This document shows positions 42,866-52,115 of a stretch of 64,000 bases of DNA, piece after piece. The DNA lies in assembly GCA_902619675.1 (NCBI GenBank), contig CACNFA010000003.1:22828-86827 (forward strand), written 5' to 3'. The notes below the pieces were generated by a model. That model saw only the letters and a list, made by a program, of their open reading frames with translations, searched no databases and was not told the DNA's origin. Position 1 is the first letter of the stretch. Each line of letters begins with the position of its first letter. This DNA is from an uncultured Pelagibacteraceae bacterium (lineage in GTDB: Bacteria; Pseudomonadota; Alphaproteobacteria; Pelagibacterales; Pelagibacteraceae). Both the position numbers and the translations under genes were made by a program.

Positions 42866-44028
42866 GTAAAATTTTAAATACTTATAACAGAAAGAAAATC
42901 TCTTTTTCCAAAGGAAAAGGAAGCTTCTTATATACAACGAACGGAAAGAAATATTTAGATTTCGTTCAAGGTATCGCTGTAAACTGCCTTGGTCATGCTA
43001 ATGATTATTTAATTAAATCAATTAATAAACAATCTAAAAAATTGTGGCATGTATCAAATGTATTTACTATTCCTGAACAAGAGAGATTGGCAAAAAGACT
43101 AGCCCAAAAAACATTCGCTGATTATGTAACTTTTCAAAATTCTGGGGCAGAAGCAACAGAGGCAGCTATAAAATTTGCTAGAAGATATTTTTATTCAAAA
43201 GGCCAACCCAGAAAAAATAGAGTTCTTTGTATTAATAACAGTTTCCATGGAAGAACTATCGCAGCTATATTCGCAAGCAATAGTAAAAAAGCAATTGAAG
43301 GTTTTAAACCTAAAGTAGATGGTTTTGATCATTTCAACTTTGGAGATCATAAGGGTTTAGAAAAGGCGATAACCAGCAGAACTGCTGCCATCATGGTTGA
43401 GACAATCATGGGAGAAGGTGGAATTAAAGTAATTCCAGATTATTGTCTCAAAGGCTTAAGAAAACTATGTAATAAAAAAAAAATTTTATTAATTCTTGAT
43501 GAAGTACAATGTGGCATTGGAAGAAGTGGTAAATTTTTTGCATTCGAGTATGCAAAAATTAAACCTGATATTGTCCCAATAGCAAAAGGAATTGGTGGTG
43601 GCTTTCCAATCGGTGCAGTTTTAGTTAATAAAAAAGTAGCATCAGGCATGAAGCCAGGAACTCACGGATCCACATTTGGTGGAAATCCATTAGCAATGAG
43701 TGCTGGAAACGCAGTTATGGATGTAATGTTTAAAAAAGGTTTCTTAAATAATGTAATTAAAAACGGAAAATACTTCACTAATCAACTTGAAAAAATTAAA
43801 ACCAAATATCCTAAAATAATCAAAGATGTGAGAGGTAAAGGACTACTCATTGGACTTTGTCTTCATGTAAATCAAGCTAAATTTATTCAAAAACTTTTAG
43901 ATAATAATATGTTAACAGTTAGAGCCGCTGAAAATGTTGTCAGACTTTTGCCTCCTTTAAATGTAACAAAGAGCGAGATAAATTTGGGTTTGAAAATAAT
44001 AGAGAAAGTTTGCAAAAATTTTAAATGA
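42862..44028 (+). CDS. argD: Acetylornithine aminotransferase
   Basis: A 388-residue PLP aminotransferase of arginine synthesis. Blocks: GSGAEATEAAIKFAR-like PLP phosphate contact (FQNSGAEATEAA), SFHGRT, ILDEVQCGIGRSGKFFA and the lysine segment PIAKGIGGGFPIGA. The last residues overlap argF by 4 bp, giving the argD-argF operon seen in many alphaproteobacteria. Confidence 0.94.
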   Translation: MSKILNTYNRKKISFSKGKGSFLYTTNGKKYLDFVQGIAVNCLGHANDYLIKSINKQSKKLWHVSNVFTIPEQERLAKRLAQKTFADYVTFQNSGAEATEAAIKFARRYFYSKGQPRKNRVLCINNSFHGRTIAAIFASNSKKAIEGFKPKVDGFDHFNFGDHKGLEKAITSRTAAIMVETIMGEGGIKVIPDYCLKGLRKLCNKKKILLILDEVQCGIGRSGKFFAFEYAKIKPDIVPIAKGIGGGFPIGAVLVNKKVASGMKPGTHGSTFGGNPLAMSAGNAVMDVMFKKGFLNNVIKNGKYFTNQLEKIKTKYPKIIKDVRGKGLLIGLCLHVNQAKFIQKLLDNNMLTVRAAENVVRLLPPLNVTKSEINLGLKIIEKVCKNFK

Positions 44029-44951
44029 AAAACTTTATAAATATCTCTGACTGTTCTTCAGTAGAGCTTAGATCGATAATTGAAGAAGCAAAAAAGAGAA
44101 AACAAAATAGATCCGGTCTGAAAAAATCTGCTCCCGATGAAGATAAACCTTTTGAAGGTAGGTCGATGGCAATGATTTTTGAAAAACCCTCTACAAGAAC
44201 AAGAATGTCATTTGACATCGCTGTAAAACAATTAGGTGGATCATCAATTATCTTAAATCCCGATGGAATACACTACGGAAAAGGTGATGAAACTTTAAAA
44301 GATACAGCAAAAGTTTTATCAGAATATGTCGATATAGTTATGTTGAGAACTTCCTCACATAAAAATTTAGAAGAATTTGGAAAATATTTAGACATTCCAA
44401 TAATTAATGGCCTCTCTGATAATAGCCATCCTTGCCAAATTATGTCTGATATTCTTACATATGAGGAAAACAATGGCCCTATAGATGGCAAAACTGTATC
44501 TTGGATTGGGGACGGCAATAATAATATGTCTAATTCTCTAATTGAAGCTGCAGGCAAATTCAACTTTAAACTCAAAATAGGCTGTCCAAAAAAATATTCT
44601 CCAAACAAAAATATATTAAAGTTAGCGAAACAGGAAAAAATAAAATTGACAATTACTTCAAAACCTTTAGAGGCTGCTACAGGCGCGGATTGTGTAATGA
44701 CCGATAAATGGATATCAATGAATGATAAAGTAAATAAAGTTTCCAAAAAGAAAACTTTAAAACCCTACCAAGTTAACAAGAAATTAATGAGTAAGGCTAA
44801 ACCAGATGCCATTTTTATGCATTGTCTTCCAGTAGGAAGAGGAGAAGAGGTAACAGATGAAGTAATAGATGGAAGTCAATCAGTAGTTTGGAGACAAGCG
44901 TTAAATAGAGTTCACGCCCAGAAAAGTATTATAAAATGGTGCCTAGATTAA
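44025..44951 (+). CDS. argF: Ornithine carbamoyltransferase
   Basis: A 308-residue OTCase making citrulline. Carbamoyl-phosphate motif STRTRMSF at about 56-63, NGLSDNSHPCQ, and the ornithine-side HCLPVGRGEEV block are clear. The 3' end overlaps convergent cycM by 4 bp. Confidence 0.95.
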   Translation: MKNFINISDCSSVELRSIIEEAKKRKQNRSGLKKSAPDEDKPFEGRSMAMIFEKPSTRTRMSFDIAVKQLGGSSIILNPDGIHYGKGDETLKDTAKVLSEYVDIVMLRTSSHKNLEEFGKYLDIPIINGLSDNSHPCQIMSDILTYEENNGPIDGKTVSWIGDGNNNMSNSLIEAAGKFNFKLKIGCPKKYSPNKNILKLAKQEKIKLTITSKPLEAATGADCVMTDKWISMNDKVNKVSKKKTLKPYQVNKKLMSKAKPDAIFMHCLPVGRGEEVTDEVIDGSQSVVWRQALNRVHAQKSIIKWCLD

Positions 44952-45493
44952 GGTAAAGATTTTGGATTATCACCCTTAGAATTCATATATAAAATCACTG
45001 ATGCTCTATCTTTCTCTTTTCTAAGCCCTGCGAAAGCCATTTTTGTTCCTTTTATATATGCTTGAGGTTTAATTAAATAACTATTCATCTCTTCAAAAGA
45101 CCACTCTTTAGCATATGCGACCATTGCTTTTGAATATTTATAATCACTTACTGAGCCAGCGGTTCTTCCGATTACACCCCATAAATTAGGACCTATCATA
45201 TTTTTTCCACCTGCTGCAATCATATGGCAAGCACTACATTTTTTAAAAACTTTCTCACCATGAGTTAAGTCACCCATTGCTAACAGAGCTTTTATATCAA
45301 CTACCTCTGCTACTTTTTCGGATATCTCAGTTGCACCTGAAGTTGAAGCTACCTCTAGCCCCTCAACTTTATAGGCAGAGACTTTTGGTTTTTCTACCTG
45401 AAATAAGATGTCAGTGAATTTTCCAATACCTATAACAATTAATGCTGTTAAAAGAACAGCAGCTATAATTTTATTTATTTCAAAACTATCCAT
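44948..45493 (-). CDS. cycM: Membrane-anchored c-type cytochrome (CycM type)
   Basis: A 181-residue class I cytochrome c with an uncleaved N-terminal TM anchor (about 8-29), a linker of about 45 residues and a heme domain: CSACH heme site at about 87-91, MIGPNLWGVIGR and axial Met in GTKMAFAG. In alphaproteobacteria CycM passes electrons from the bc1 complex to cytochrome oxidase. No promoter was resolved in the 93-bp gap shared with kdsB. Confidence 0.92.
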   Translation of the reverse strand: MDSFEINKIIAAVLLTALIVIGIGKFTDILFQVEKPKVSAYKVEGLEVASTSGATEISEKVAEVVDIKALLAMGDLTHGEKVFKKCSACHMIAAGGKNMIGPNLWGVIGRTAGSVSDYKYSKAMVAYAKEWSFEEMNSYLIKPQAYIKGTKMAFAGLRKEKDRASVILYMNSKGDNPKSLP

Positions 45494-45586
45494 ATTTTTG
45501 GTAAATACTTATTAGACGTATAACACGAGTTTTAAAAAAAAAACTTAAAATTACCAAATTTTTTTGCGTCTCTAGGACGCATAATT

Positions 45587-46330
45587 ATGAATAAAACTGC
45601 AATAATAATACCGTCGAGGTTAGATGCTAGTAGACTGCCTAATAAGCCTCTTAAACTAATTAATAATAAGGAGATGATTCTTCATGTTTATGAAGCTGCA
45701 AAAAAATCTAAATCTGGAGAAGTTTATGTAGCCACACCTGATGAGAAAATAGTTGATAAGGTAAAAAGTTACGGTGGAAATGCAATACTTACAGCACAAA
45801 ACCATCAAACTGGAACTGATAGAGTATTTGAGGTATTTAAAAAAACATTAAATGAGACCCCAAATGTAATTGTTAATCTTCAAGGAGATATGCCGAATAT
45901 AAAACCTGAGTTTATAAAACACTTAATTGATTATATGCGGCACAGCAAATGTGAAATTGCCACTCTAGCTTCCAATCTTTCAGTCGAAGAATCTGATAAT
46001 TTAAATGTAGTAAAAGTTTTTACAAAAGACAAAATTGAAGAACTATCATTTGCATCAGTTTCAGATTTTAATAGAAAAATTATTAAGGGTTGTAATGATT
46101 ATGTACATCACCATATTGGGATATATGGCTTCACTAAAGAGGCCTTAATAAAGTATGTAAATCTGAAAAGAACTAAGCTAGAGTTAGAGAGAAATTTAGA
46201 ACAAATGAGAGCTTTTGAAAACAATATGAACATACATGTAGGCCTTGTAAATTCGAAACCTTTAAGTGTTGACACAGAAGAAGATTTAAAAAAAATAAAA
46301 GAATTAATGAAACAAAATGAAAAAAAATAA
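45587..46330 (+). CDS. kdsB: CMP-KDO synthetase (3-deoxy-manno-octulosonate cytidylyltransferase)
   Basis: A 247-residue nucleotidyltransferase: IIIPSRLDASRLPNKPL (about 6-22) with the SRLxxxRLPxKPL signature, NLQGDMPNI and VDTEEDL near the end. It activates KDO for lipid A core, complementing kdsD in the window. A 6-bp stem TGCGTC/GACGCA (45565-45570 with 45576-45581) lies just before the start. It overlaps pheA by 14 bp. Confidence 0.94.
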   Translation: MNKTAIIIPSRLDASRLPNKPLKLINNKEMILHVYEAAKKSKSGEVYVATPDEKIVDKVKSYGGNAILTAQNHQTGTDRVFEVFKKTLNETPNVIVNLQGDMPNIKPEFIKHLIDYMRHSKCEIATLASNLSVEESDNLNVVKVFTKDKIEELSFASVSDFNRKIIKGCNDYVHHHIGIYGFTKEALIKYVNLKRTKLELERNLEQMRAFENNMNIHVGLVNSKPLSVDTEEDLKKIKELMKQNEKK

Positions 46331-47159
46331 AATAGCATTTCAAGGAGAACTCGGTGCTTACTCACATATTGCTGTTGAAAACCTCTTCAAAGACGCAGAA
46401 ATAAAAACTTGTGCTACTTTTGAAGAAACATTTAAACACGCATATAATTACTCAAATTATAAAATAGTCATACCTATAGAAAATTCCCTTGCCGGAAGAG
46501 TTGCTGATATACATTATTTATTACCAAAATATAAGTTGCAAATTCACGGGGAACACTTCCAACCTGTTGAGCATAATTTACTATGTAAGCCTGAAGCCAG
46601 CATCGACGACATAAAATTTGTCAGAAGTCATGCACAAGCTATTGGTCAGTGCCAAAATTTAATCAACAAGAAAAATTTGAAGTCAATTATTTCAGCTGAC
46701 ACCGCTGGTTCAGCAAAAGATCTTGCCGAAGGAGAAGATAAATCAATTGCAGCAATAGCTTCAGAACTTTCAGCTAAAATTTATAATTTAAAGATTTTAG
46801 AAAAAAATATAGAGGATGAGAAAGGCAATGTAACACGTTTTTTGATAATGGGAAAAAATATTGAACAACCAGAATTTATTGATACAAAAAAATTTATCAC
46901 AAGTTGTATTTTTAGAGTCAAGAGTGAACCATCTGCTCTTTATAAATGTTTAGGCGGGTTTGCTACTAATCAAGTTAATTTAACAAAGCTTGAAAGCTTT
47001 TCAGTAAAGAATACTTTTGACCAAGCTAATTTTTATCTGGATCTAGAGGGCCATTTAGAACAACCTGAAGTAAAAAAGGCTTTGGAAGAACTAGGTTTTC
47101 ACACTGAAACTTTGGATATTTTAGGTGTTTATGAAGCATCAGCATTTAGGAAAAAATAG
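46317..47159 (+). CDS. pheA: Prephenate dehydratase
   Basis: A 280-residue stand-alone prephenate dehydratase with C-terminal ACT domain, typical of alphaproteobacteria (no chorismate mutase fusion). FQGELGAYSHIA at the start, PIENSLAGRVAD and the catalytic TRF (NVTRFLIMG) are present. The ACT domain has LESFSV where ESRP usually marks the phenylalanine site, so feedback sensitivity may differ. Confidence 0.93.
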   Translation: MKKNKIAFQGELGAYSHIAVENLFKDAEIKTCATFEETFKHAYNYSNYKIVIPIENSLAGRVADIHYLLPKYKLQIHGEHFQPVEHNLLCKPEASIDDIKFVRSHAQAIGQCQNLINKKNLKSIISADTAGSAKDLAEGEDKSIAAIASELSAKIYNLKILEKNIEDEKGNVTRFLIMGKNIEQPEFIDTKKFITSCIFRVKSEPSALYKCLGGFATNQVNLTKLESFSVKNTFDQANFYLDLEGHLEQPEVKKALEELGFHTETLDILGVYEASAFRKK

Positions 47160-47181
47160 TCCACAAAATTAAAATCTACTC

Positions 47182-47211
47182 TTGTGGTATTTAAATTGAT
47201 CTTGGTATACT
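47182..47211 (+). promoter_or_regulatory. Promoter of the 4.5S RNA gene
   Basis: TTGTGG (47182-47187) and TATACT (47206-47211) with an 18-bp spacer, seven bases before the predicted RNA start. Confidence 0.6.
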
Positions 47212-47217
47212 CATATT

Positions 47218-47307
47218 GAGGTTGGCATCAGGTGGATGTTTCATAAACCCGGTCAGGTCTGAAAAGAAGCAGCCGTAGTGAAAATTTTTCAGGTTGTTGC
47301 CTGCCTC
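47218..47307 (+). ncRNA. ffs: Signal recognition particle 4.5S RNA (small bacterial type)
   Basis: About 90 nt that fold into one long hairpin: GAGG at 47218-47221 pairs with CCTC near 47304-47307. The apical part holds the highly conserved Ffh-binding sequence GGTCAGGTCTGAAAAGAAGCAGCC (as a run of two motifs: GGTCAGGTC and AAGCAGCC) with a GAAA-type loop. It scaffolds Ffh for membrane protein targeting. Its location just before dnaX matches many alphaproteobacteria. Confidence 0.93.
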
Positions 47308-47313
47308 TTTTAA

Positions 47314-48975
47314 ATGACAAACAAAATTTTAGCACTTAAATATAGACCACAAGAGTTTAAAGATTTAATTGGTCAAGAGGCGATGTCTCAGACAATCACG
47401 AATGCAATTAAACTCAATAAAACACCTAATGCATATCTTCTTACTGGAATAAGAGGAGTTGGAAAAACAACTACAGCAAGATTAATTGCCAAAGCTTTAA
47501 ATTGTGAAACAAACGATGACAAAAATAAAAAATGTTCTAATGGGAATTTTTGCACTACTTGCCAAGAAATCGCAAACTCAAACCATATAGATATTTTAGA
47601 AATGGATGCAGCTTCTAAAACAGGAATTGATGATGTTAGAGAGCTAATTGAGAATTCAAAATATAGTCCATCAAGTGCTAAATTTAAAATATTTATAATA
47701 GATGAAGTTCATATGTTATCTAAACAGGCTTTTAATGGTTTGCTTAAAACTCTTGAAGAACCGCCACCTAGACTTAAATTTATATTAGCAACAACAGAGG
47801 TAAGAAAAATACCAGTTACGATATTATCGAGATGCCAGAGATTTGATCTCAAAAGAGTAAGTGTTGAGCAACTTTTCTTACATTTGAAAAATATTGCTAC
47901 AAAAGAAAATGGCAAAATATCTGATGAAGCAATAAGATTAATAGCTAAAACTTCAGAAGGATCAGTAAGAGACTCTATTTCTTTATTAGATAGAGCTTTA
48001 TTGTCTCAAACAATAGACAACAATCCGATCGAAGAACAACAGGTCAGGGAGATGCTTGGTCTTGCAGATAAAACCAAAGTTATTTCCATGTTTAAAGAAA
48101 TTTTGAGTGGCAATGAAAAAAATGCTTTAGAATACCTTAAAGACTTAATCAGAGATGGTATTGATGCAAAGAACTTCCTTAATGATATTTTAGAAGTTTT
48201 ATATCTTTTCAGTAGAAGAATTAATCTTGGACCCATTGAGAAAGATATGTCAATTTCTGAGACTGAAGCCCAAATGATCGAAAAATATTCTTCAAATATA
48301 GACATGCAAGACATAGGCTTATTTTGGCAACTCACGATTAAAACTATCGATGATTTAAAAGTAATAGGTAATGAAAATTTAACTTTAGAAATGTTTATTA
48401 TGCAATTAGTACATTTAAAAAATATAGATGTTCCAAAAGAGATGAATAGCGAAACGGATACTACTAATCAACAAGAAAATTTATTGGGAAAAAAAATAGA
48501 TGAAAAAACACTCGAAAAAAATTTACCTAATAAAATCAAGAATCAATTAAAAAGCACAAATCAAATTAAAACAAGCCCAATAAAAAATGTTACAAATGAT
48601 AAAATTTCCAAAATAGAAATTACAAGCTTCCAAGATCTTATCAATCAAGCCAATAAAGAAAAAGAGATAGAACTGAAATATGATTTAGAACGAAATGTTA
48701 GATTAGTTAGTTTTAATAAAGGTAAAATTGATATTAGTTTTAATGAGAAGTTAAATAAAAATTTCATCAAAAATTTGTCAGAAAAACTTCTTAATTGGAC
48801 CGGAGAAAGATGGATTATTTCATTAAGCAAAAATACAGATGCAAAAAGTGTGTATGAGAAAAATTTAGAGAGTAAATCTGATCAATTTAAAGAGTTTAAA
48901 GATAGTAAAATTTCAAAAGAAATTGAAAAAGCATTTCCCGACGCAAAATTGATAGATATTAGGGAGGAAGAATAA
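47314..48975 (+). CDS. dnaX: DNA polymerase III subunits gamma and tau
   Basis: A 553-residue clamp-loader ATPase. Walker A GIRGVGKTT at about 45-53, zinc module with four cysteines (CSNGNFCTTC and an earlier Cys), Walker B IIDEVHMLS and sensor 1 ATTEVRKIP. Domain III ends near residue 375; the rest is a Lys/Glu/Asn-rich linker and a C-terminal domain contacting polymerase alpha. An A8 run at 48489-48496 (codons 392-395) has TAG in the +1 frame and TGA in the -1 frame right after it, so slippage would give a gamma-like protein of about 395 residues. Confidence 0.95.
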   Translation: MTNKILALKYRPQEFKDLIGQEAMSQTITNAIKLNKTPNAYLLTGIRGVGKTTTARLIAKALNCETNDDKNKKCSNGNFCTTCQEIANSNHIDILEMDAASKTGIDDVRELIENSKYSPSSAKFKIFIIDEVHMLSKQAFNGLLKTLEEPPPRLKFILATTEVRKIPVTILSRCQRFDLKRVSVEQLFLHLKNIATKENGKISDEAIRLIAKTSEGSVRDSISLLDRALLSQTIDNNPIEEQQVREMLGLADKTKVISMFKEILSGNEKNALEYLKDLIRDGIDAKNFLNDILEVLYLFSRRINLGPIEKDMSISETEAQMIEKYSSNIDMQDIGLFWQLTIKTIDDLKVIGNENLTLEMFIMQLVHLKNIDVPKEMNSETDTTNQQENLLGKKIDEKTLEKNLPNKIKNQLKSTNQIKTSPIKNVTNDKISKIEITSFQDLINQANKEKEIELKYDLERNVRLVSFNKGKIDISFNEKLNKNFIKNLSEKLLNWTGERWIISLSKNTDAKSVYEKNLESKSDQFKEFKDSKISKEIEKAFPDAKLIDIREEE

Positions 48976-49296
48976 ATGACAAATTTTTCTGACATGTTAT
49001 CAAAAGCGAAAGCTATGCAAGAAAAAATGAAAGAGGTGCAAGATCAAATTAAAAAAATTGAAGTTGAAGGTGTTTCTGGTGGCAACCTTGTAAAAGTTGT
49101 TTTAACTGGAGATTACGAGTTAAAGTCTATTGAAATTACCGAGGCAGCCAGGCAAGAAAATCAAAATATTATCAACGATTTAATAATTGCAGCCTTTAAT
49201 AACGCTAAAGAAAACCTAAAAAAAAAATCTGCAGAAGAATTATCTAAAGCTACAGGTGGTTTGAATTTGCCGCTAGATTTTAAATTACCTTTTTAA
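48976..49296 (+). CDS. ybaB: YbaB/EbfC-family nucleoid-associated protein
   Basis: A 106-residue protein with Met/Gln/Lys-rich N-terminal helix (MLSKAKAMQEKMKEVQDQ), the VEGVSGGNLVKVVLTGDYEL sheet and C-terminal GGLNLPLDFKLPF. It binds DNA as a dimer. The conserved dnaX-ybaB-recR order is present with no gap after dnaX and a one-base overlap with recR. Confidence 0.95.
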   Translation: MTNFSDMLSKAKAMQEKMKEVQDQIKKIEVEGVSGGNLVKVVLTGDYELKSIEITEAARQENQNIINDLIIAAFNNAKENLKKKSAEELSKATGGLNLPLDFKLPF

Positions 49297-49901
49297 TGGA
49301 CAATGATATTCCTGAAATTAATGAATTAATAAAGCAATTTTCAAAATTGCCTGGTCTTGGCCCTAAGTCTGCTAAGAGAATAATTCTGAAATTAATTAAT
49401 AATAAAGACAATATGGTAAAGCCTTTAGCTAAGTCATTGGCACAAGTTTACAAAAAAGTAGTCCGTTGTGTTGATTGTGGTAATTTAAAAATAATTGACA
49501 GAATTTGTATATGCGCATCAGATAATTCATATGATAAGATTTGTGTTGTAGAGAATCTAGCAGATATGTGGGTAATAGACTCTGCAAACATTTATAAAGG
49601 ACATTTCCATATTTTAGGGGGGACGTTAAATTCTAATGAAAATTTTGAACAAAAAAATCTTTTGATAGACTCTTTGGTAAAAAGAATAAAAAAAAACAAT
49701 TTAAAAGAGGTAATTATTGCTACAAGTGCAACAGTTGAGGGACAAACCACTGCACATTACATTGAAGATACTATTAAAAATGAAAAACTAAAAATAACTA
49801 AACTGGCTCAAGGATTACCAGTTGGTGGAGAAATTGAACAGCTTGACGATGGAACATTATTTTCAGCATTTAAAAACAGAGTCCCAGTATCTGATACTTA
49901 A
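49296..49901 (+). CDS. recR: Recombination protein RecR
   Basis: A 201-residue RecR: helix-hairpin-helix [13 protein letters not shown] near the N-terminus, a zinc module, Toprim motifs ([18 protein letters not shown]) and the C-terminal [21 protein letters not shown]. It forms the RecFOR clamp. The zinc module reads CVDC then CIC, so the second knuckle is one residue shorter than the normal CxxC. The stop codon overlaps the convergent glcB by 4 bp. Confidence 0.95.
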   Translation: MDNDIPEINELIKQFSKLPGLGPKSAKRIILKLINNKDNMVKPLAKSLAQVYKKVVRCVDCGNLKIIDRICICASDNSYDKICVVENLADMWVIDSANIYKGHFHILGGTLNSNENFEQKNLLIDSLVKRIKKNNLKEVIIATSATVEGQTTAHYIEDTIKNEKLKITKLAQGLPVGGEIEQLDDGTLFSAFKNRVPVSDT

Positions 49902-52054
49902 TTAAGAGTTTTTTTTTCTAATCTTTTTTGGTGTAAAAGAGGTTCTGTATAGCCAGAAGGCTGTATTCTTCCTTTAAAAACTAGATCACATGCTGCCGAA
50001 AATGCAATTGAGCTTTCAAAGTTGTCTGACATTTTTTTATATTTTGGATCGCTCTTGTTTTGCTCATCAACTTTTTTTGCCATCTTTTTCATTACATTCA
50101 TTACCTGGTCCTCTTTACAAATTCCATGGTGTAACCAATTAGCGATGTGTTGAGAAGAAATTCGCAGAGTAGCTCTATCTTCCATTAAACCAACATCATT
50201 AATATCAAGAACTTTAGAACATCCTATGCCTTGATCTACCCATCTGACTACGTAACCTAAAATGCCTTGAGCATTATTTTCTAGCTCACGATTAATATCT
50301 TCTAATGCCCAGTTAGGTCTATCAGCTTTTGGAATTTCTAAAATATCCTCAACTTTAGCTTTATTTCTGTTAATTATTTTTTTCTGCTCGTCAAAAACAT
50401 TAACTTTATGATAATGAAGTGAATGTAAAGTTGCAGCTGTTGGTGACGGAACCCATGCACAATTTGCTCCAGACTTTGGATGTCCAATTTTCTGTAGCAT
50501 CATATTTGCCATCTGGTCTGGCATTGCCCACATTCCCTTTCCTATTTGTGCCTTGCCGGAAAAACCACAAGTTAAACCAACATCAACATTCCAATTTTCG
50601 TAGGAATTTAACCAAGTAGATTTTTTCATATCACCTTTAAAGATCATCGGACCTGCCTCAAAAGAGGTATGCATTTCATCTCCAGTTCGATCTAAGAATC
50701 CTGTATTTATAAAAACTATTCTGTTTTTAACTTGTCGAATACATTCCTTTAAATTAACGGTTGTTCTTCTTTCTTCATCCATTATTCCAACTTTAATAGA
50801 GTACTTTTTGATGTTTAATGTTTCTTCAACTTTTTCGAATAAAGAGTTTGTGAAGGCGACTTCTTCAGGCCCATGCATTTTTGGTTTTACTATATATACT
50901 GATCCAGTCCTAGAATTATTTTTATTTTGAAAATCATGTAAAGCGCATAAAGTAGATATGAAAGCATCTAATATACCTTCGGGTATTTCTTCGCCATTAT
51001 TTAACTTAATAGCTGGGTTAGTCATCAGATGACCAACATTTCTGTTTAATAATAGAGCTCTTCCATGAAGTTTAATTTTTTTATCATCTTTTGAAATATA
51101 CTCTCTATCAACATTGAGTTTCCTGACAATTTGCTCACCATTTTTTTCAAAAGTAGACTGTAGATCACCTTTCATAAGACCTAGCCAATTTCGATAACAT
51201 TTTACCTTATCTTCAGCATCAACTGCTGCTACAGAGTCCTCATTGTCGACTATTGTAGATAAAGCTGATTCAACTATTACGTCTGAAATTGATGCTTCGT
51301 CAATTTGTCCTACCTTTGAATTTTTATCGATTTCAATTTCTATATGAAGGTTATTATTTTTTAGTAAAATTGATTTTGGATTACTTATGTCTCCACCAAA
51401 GCCGATGAATTGATTAGCATTATTTAAATTGAATTTATTTTTACCATCTGACAAGGCAAGCGCGTATTCTCCAGCCATCTTAATTATTTCAATTTTTTTT
51501 ATATTTTTCCAACTGACATTTTTTAAAGGTATTGAGTTATCTAAAAATTCTTTTACATAACTTATGACTTCATTTGCCCTTTCTTTATCCCAATCTTTTT
51601 TTATGATGCCAGGTATTACGTCAGTTCCGTATAAAGCATTATACAAACTTCCCCAACGAGCGTTAGCAGCATTCAAAGCATATCTTGCATTATCTACTGG
51701 AACCACAAGTTGTGGACCTGCTATTGAGGATATTTCTTCATCCACATTCGTTGTATCAATTTTAAAATCCTCTTTTTCTTCAACTAAATATCCAATCGAT
51801 TTTAAAAAATTAATATATTCTTTTTTATCAAACGCTTTGCCAATATTTAATTTGTGCCAGCTATCTATTTTTTTCTGAATAGTCTCTCTTTTCTCAATTA
51901 AATTCTTATTTATCGGAGCTAGTTCATGAGCTATTTTTGAAAACTTACTCCAAAAATCCTCAGAATTTACTTTTGTTCCAGGAATAGCCTCTTCGTTAAC
52001 AAATTGATATAAAGTTGAACTAATTTTGAGCCCATTTTTATCTATTATTTTCAT
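49898..52054 (-). CDS. glcB: Malate synthase G
   Basis: A 718-residue malate synthase G condensing glyoxylate with acetyl-CoA. The family's [28 protein letters not shown] and [21 protein letters not shown] blocks are clear. In cultured SAR11 this gene is reported to be under a glycine riboswitch. Here only 61 A/T-rich bases separate it from divergent accA, too few for that element. The gene is probably expressed from a simple promoter in that gap. Confidence 0.95.
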   Translation of the reverse strand: MKIIDKNGLKISSTLYQFVNEEAIPGTKVNSEDFWSKFSKIAHELAPINKNLIEKRETIQKKIDSWHKLNIGKAFDKKEYINFLKSIGYLVEEKEDFKIDTTNVDEEISSIAGPQLVVPVDNARYALNAANARWGSLYNALYGTDVIPGIIKKDWDKERANEVISYVKEFLDNSIPLKNVSWKNIKKIEIIKMAGEYALALSDGKNKFNLNNANQFIGFGGDISNPKSILLKNNNLHIEIEIDKNSKVGQIDEASISDVIVESALSTIVDNEDSVAAVDAEDKVKCYRNWLGLMKGDLQSTFEKNGEQIVRKLNVDREYISKDDKKIKLHGRALLLNRNVGHLMTNPAIKLNNGEEIPEGILDAFISTLCALHDFQNKNNSRTGSVYIVKPKMHGPEEVAFTNSLFEKVEETLNIKKYSIKVGIMDEERRTTVNLKECIRQVKNRIVFINTGFLDRTGDEMHTSFEAGPMIFKGDMKKSTWLNSYENWNVDVGLTCGFSGKAQIGKGMWAMPDQMANMMLQKIGHPKSGANCAWVPSPTAATLHSLHYHKVNVFDEQKKIINRNKAKVEDILEIPKADRPNWALEDINRELENNAQGILGYVVRWVDQGIGCSKVLDINDVGLMEDRATLRISSQHIANWLHHGICKEDQVMNVMKKMAKKVDEQNKSDPKYKKMSDNFESSIAFSAACDLVFKGRIQPSGYTEPLLHQKRLEKKTLN

Positions 52055-52115
52055 ATTGGCCGATCTTTACATTATTTTATAATATAATAATACTATCAAT
52101 ATTGTATCATTTTAT

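Noticed and set aside
47161..47187. CCACAA/TTGTGG inverted repeat after pheA as a terminator
   Set aside because: Only 6 bp with a 15-base loop and no T run; its right arm overlaps the likely -35 of the 4.5S RNA promoter.
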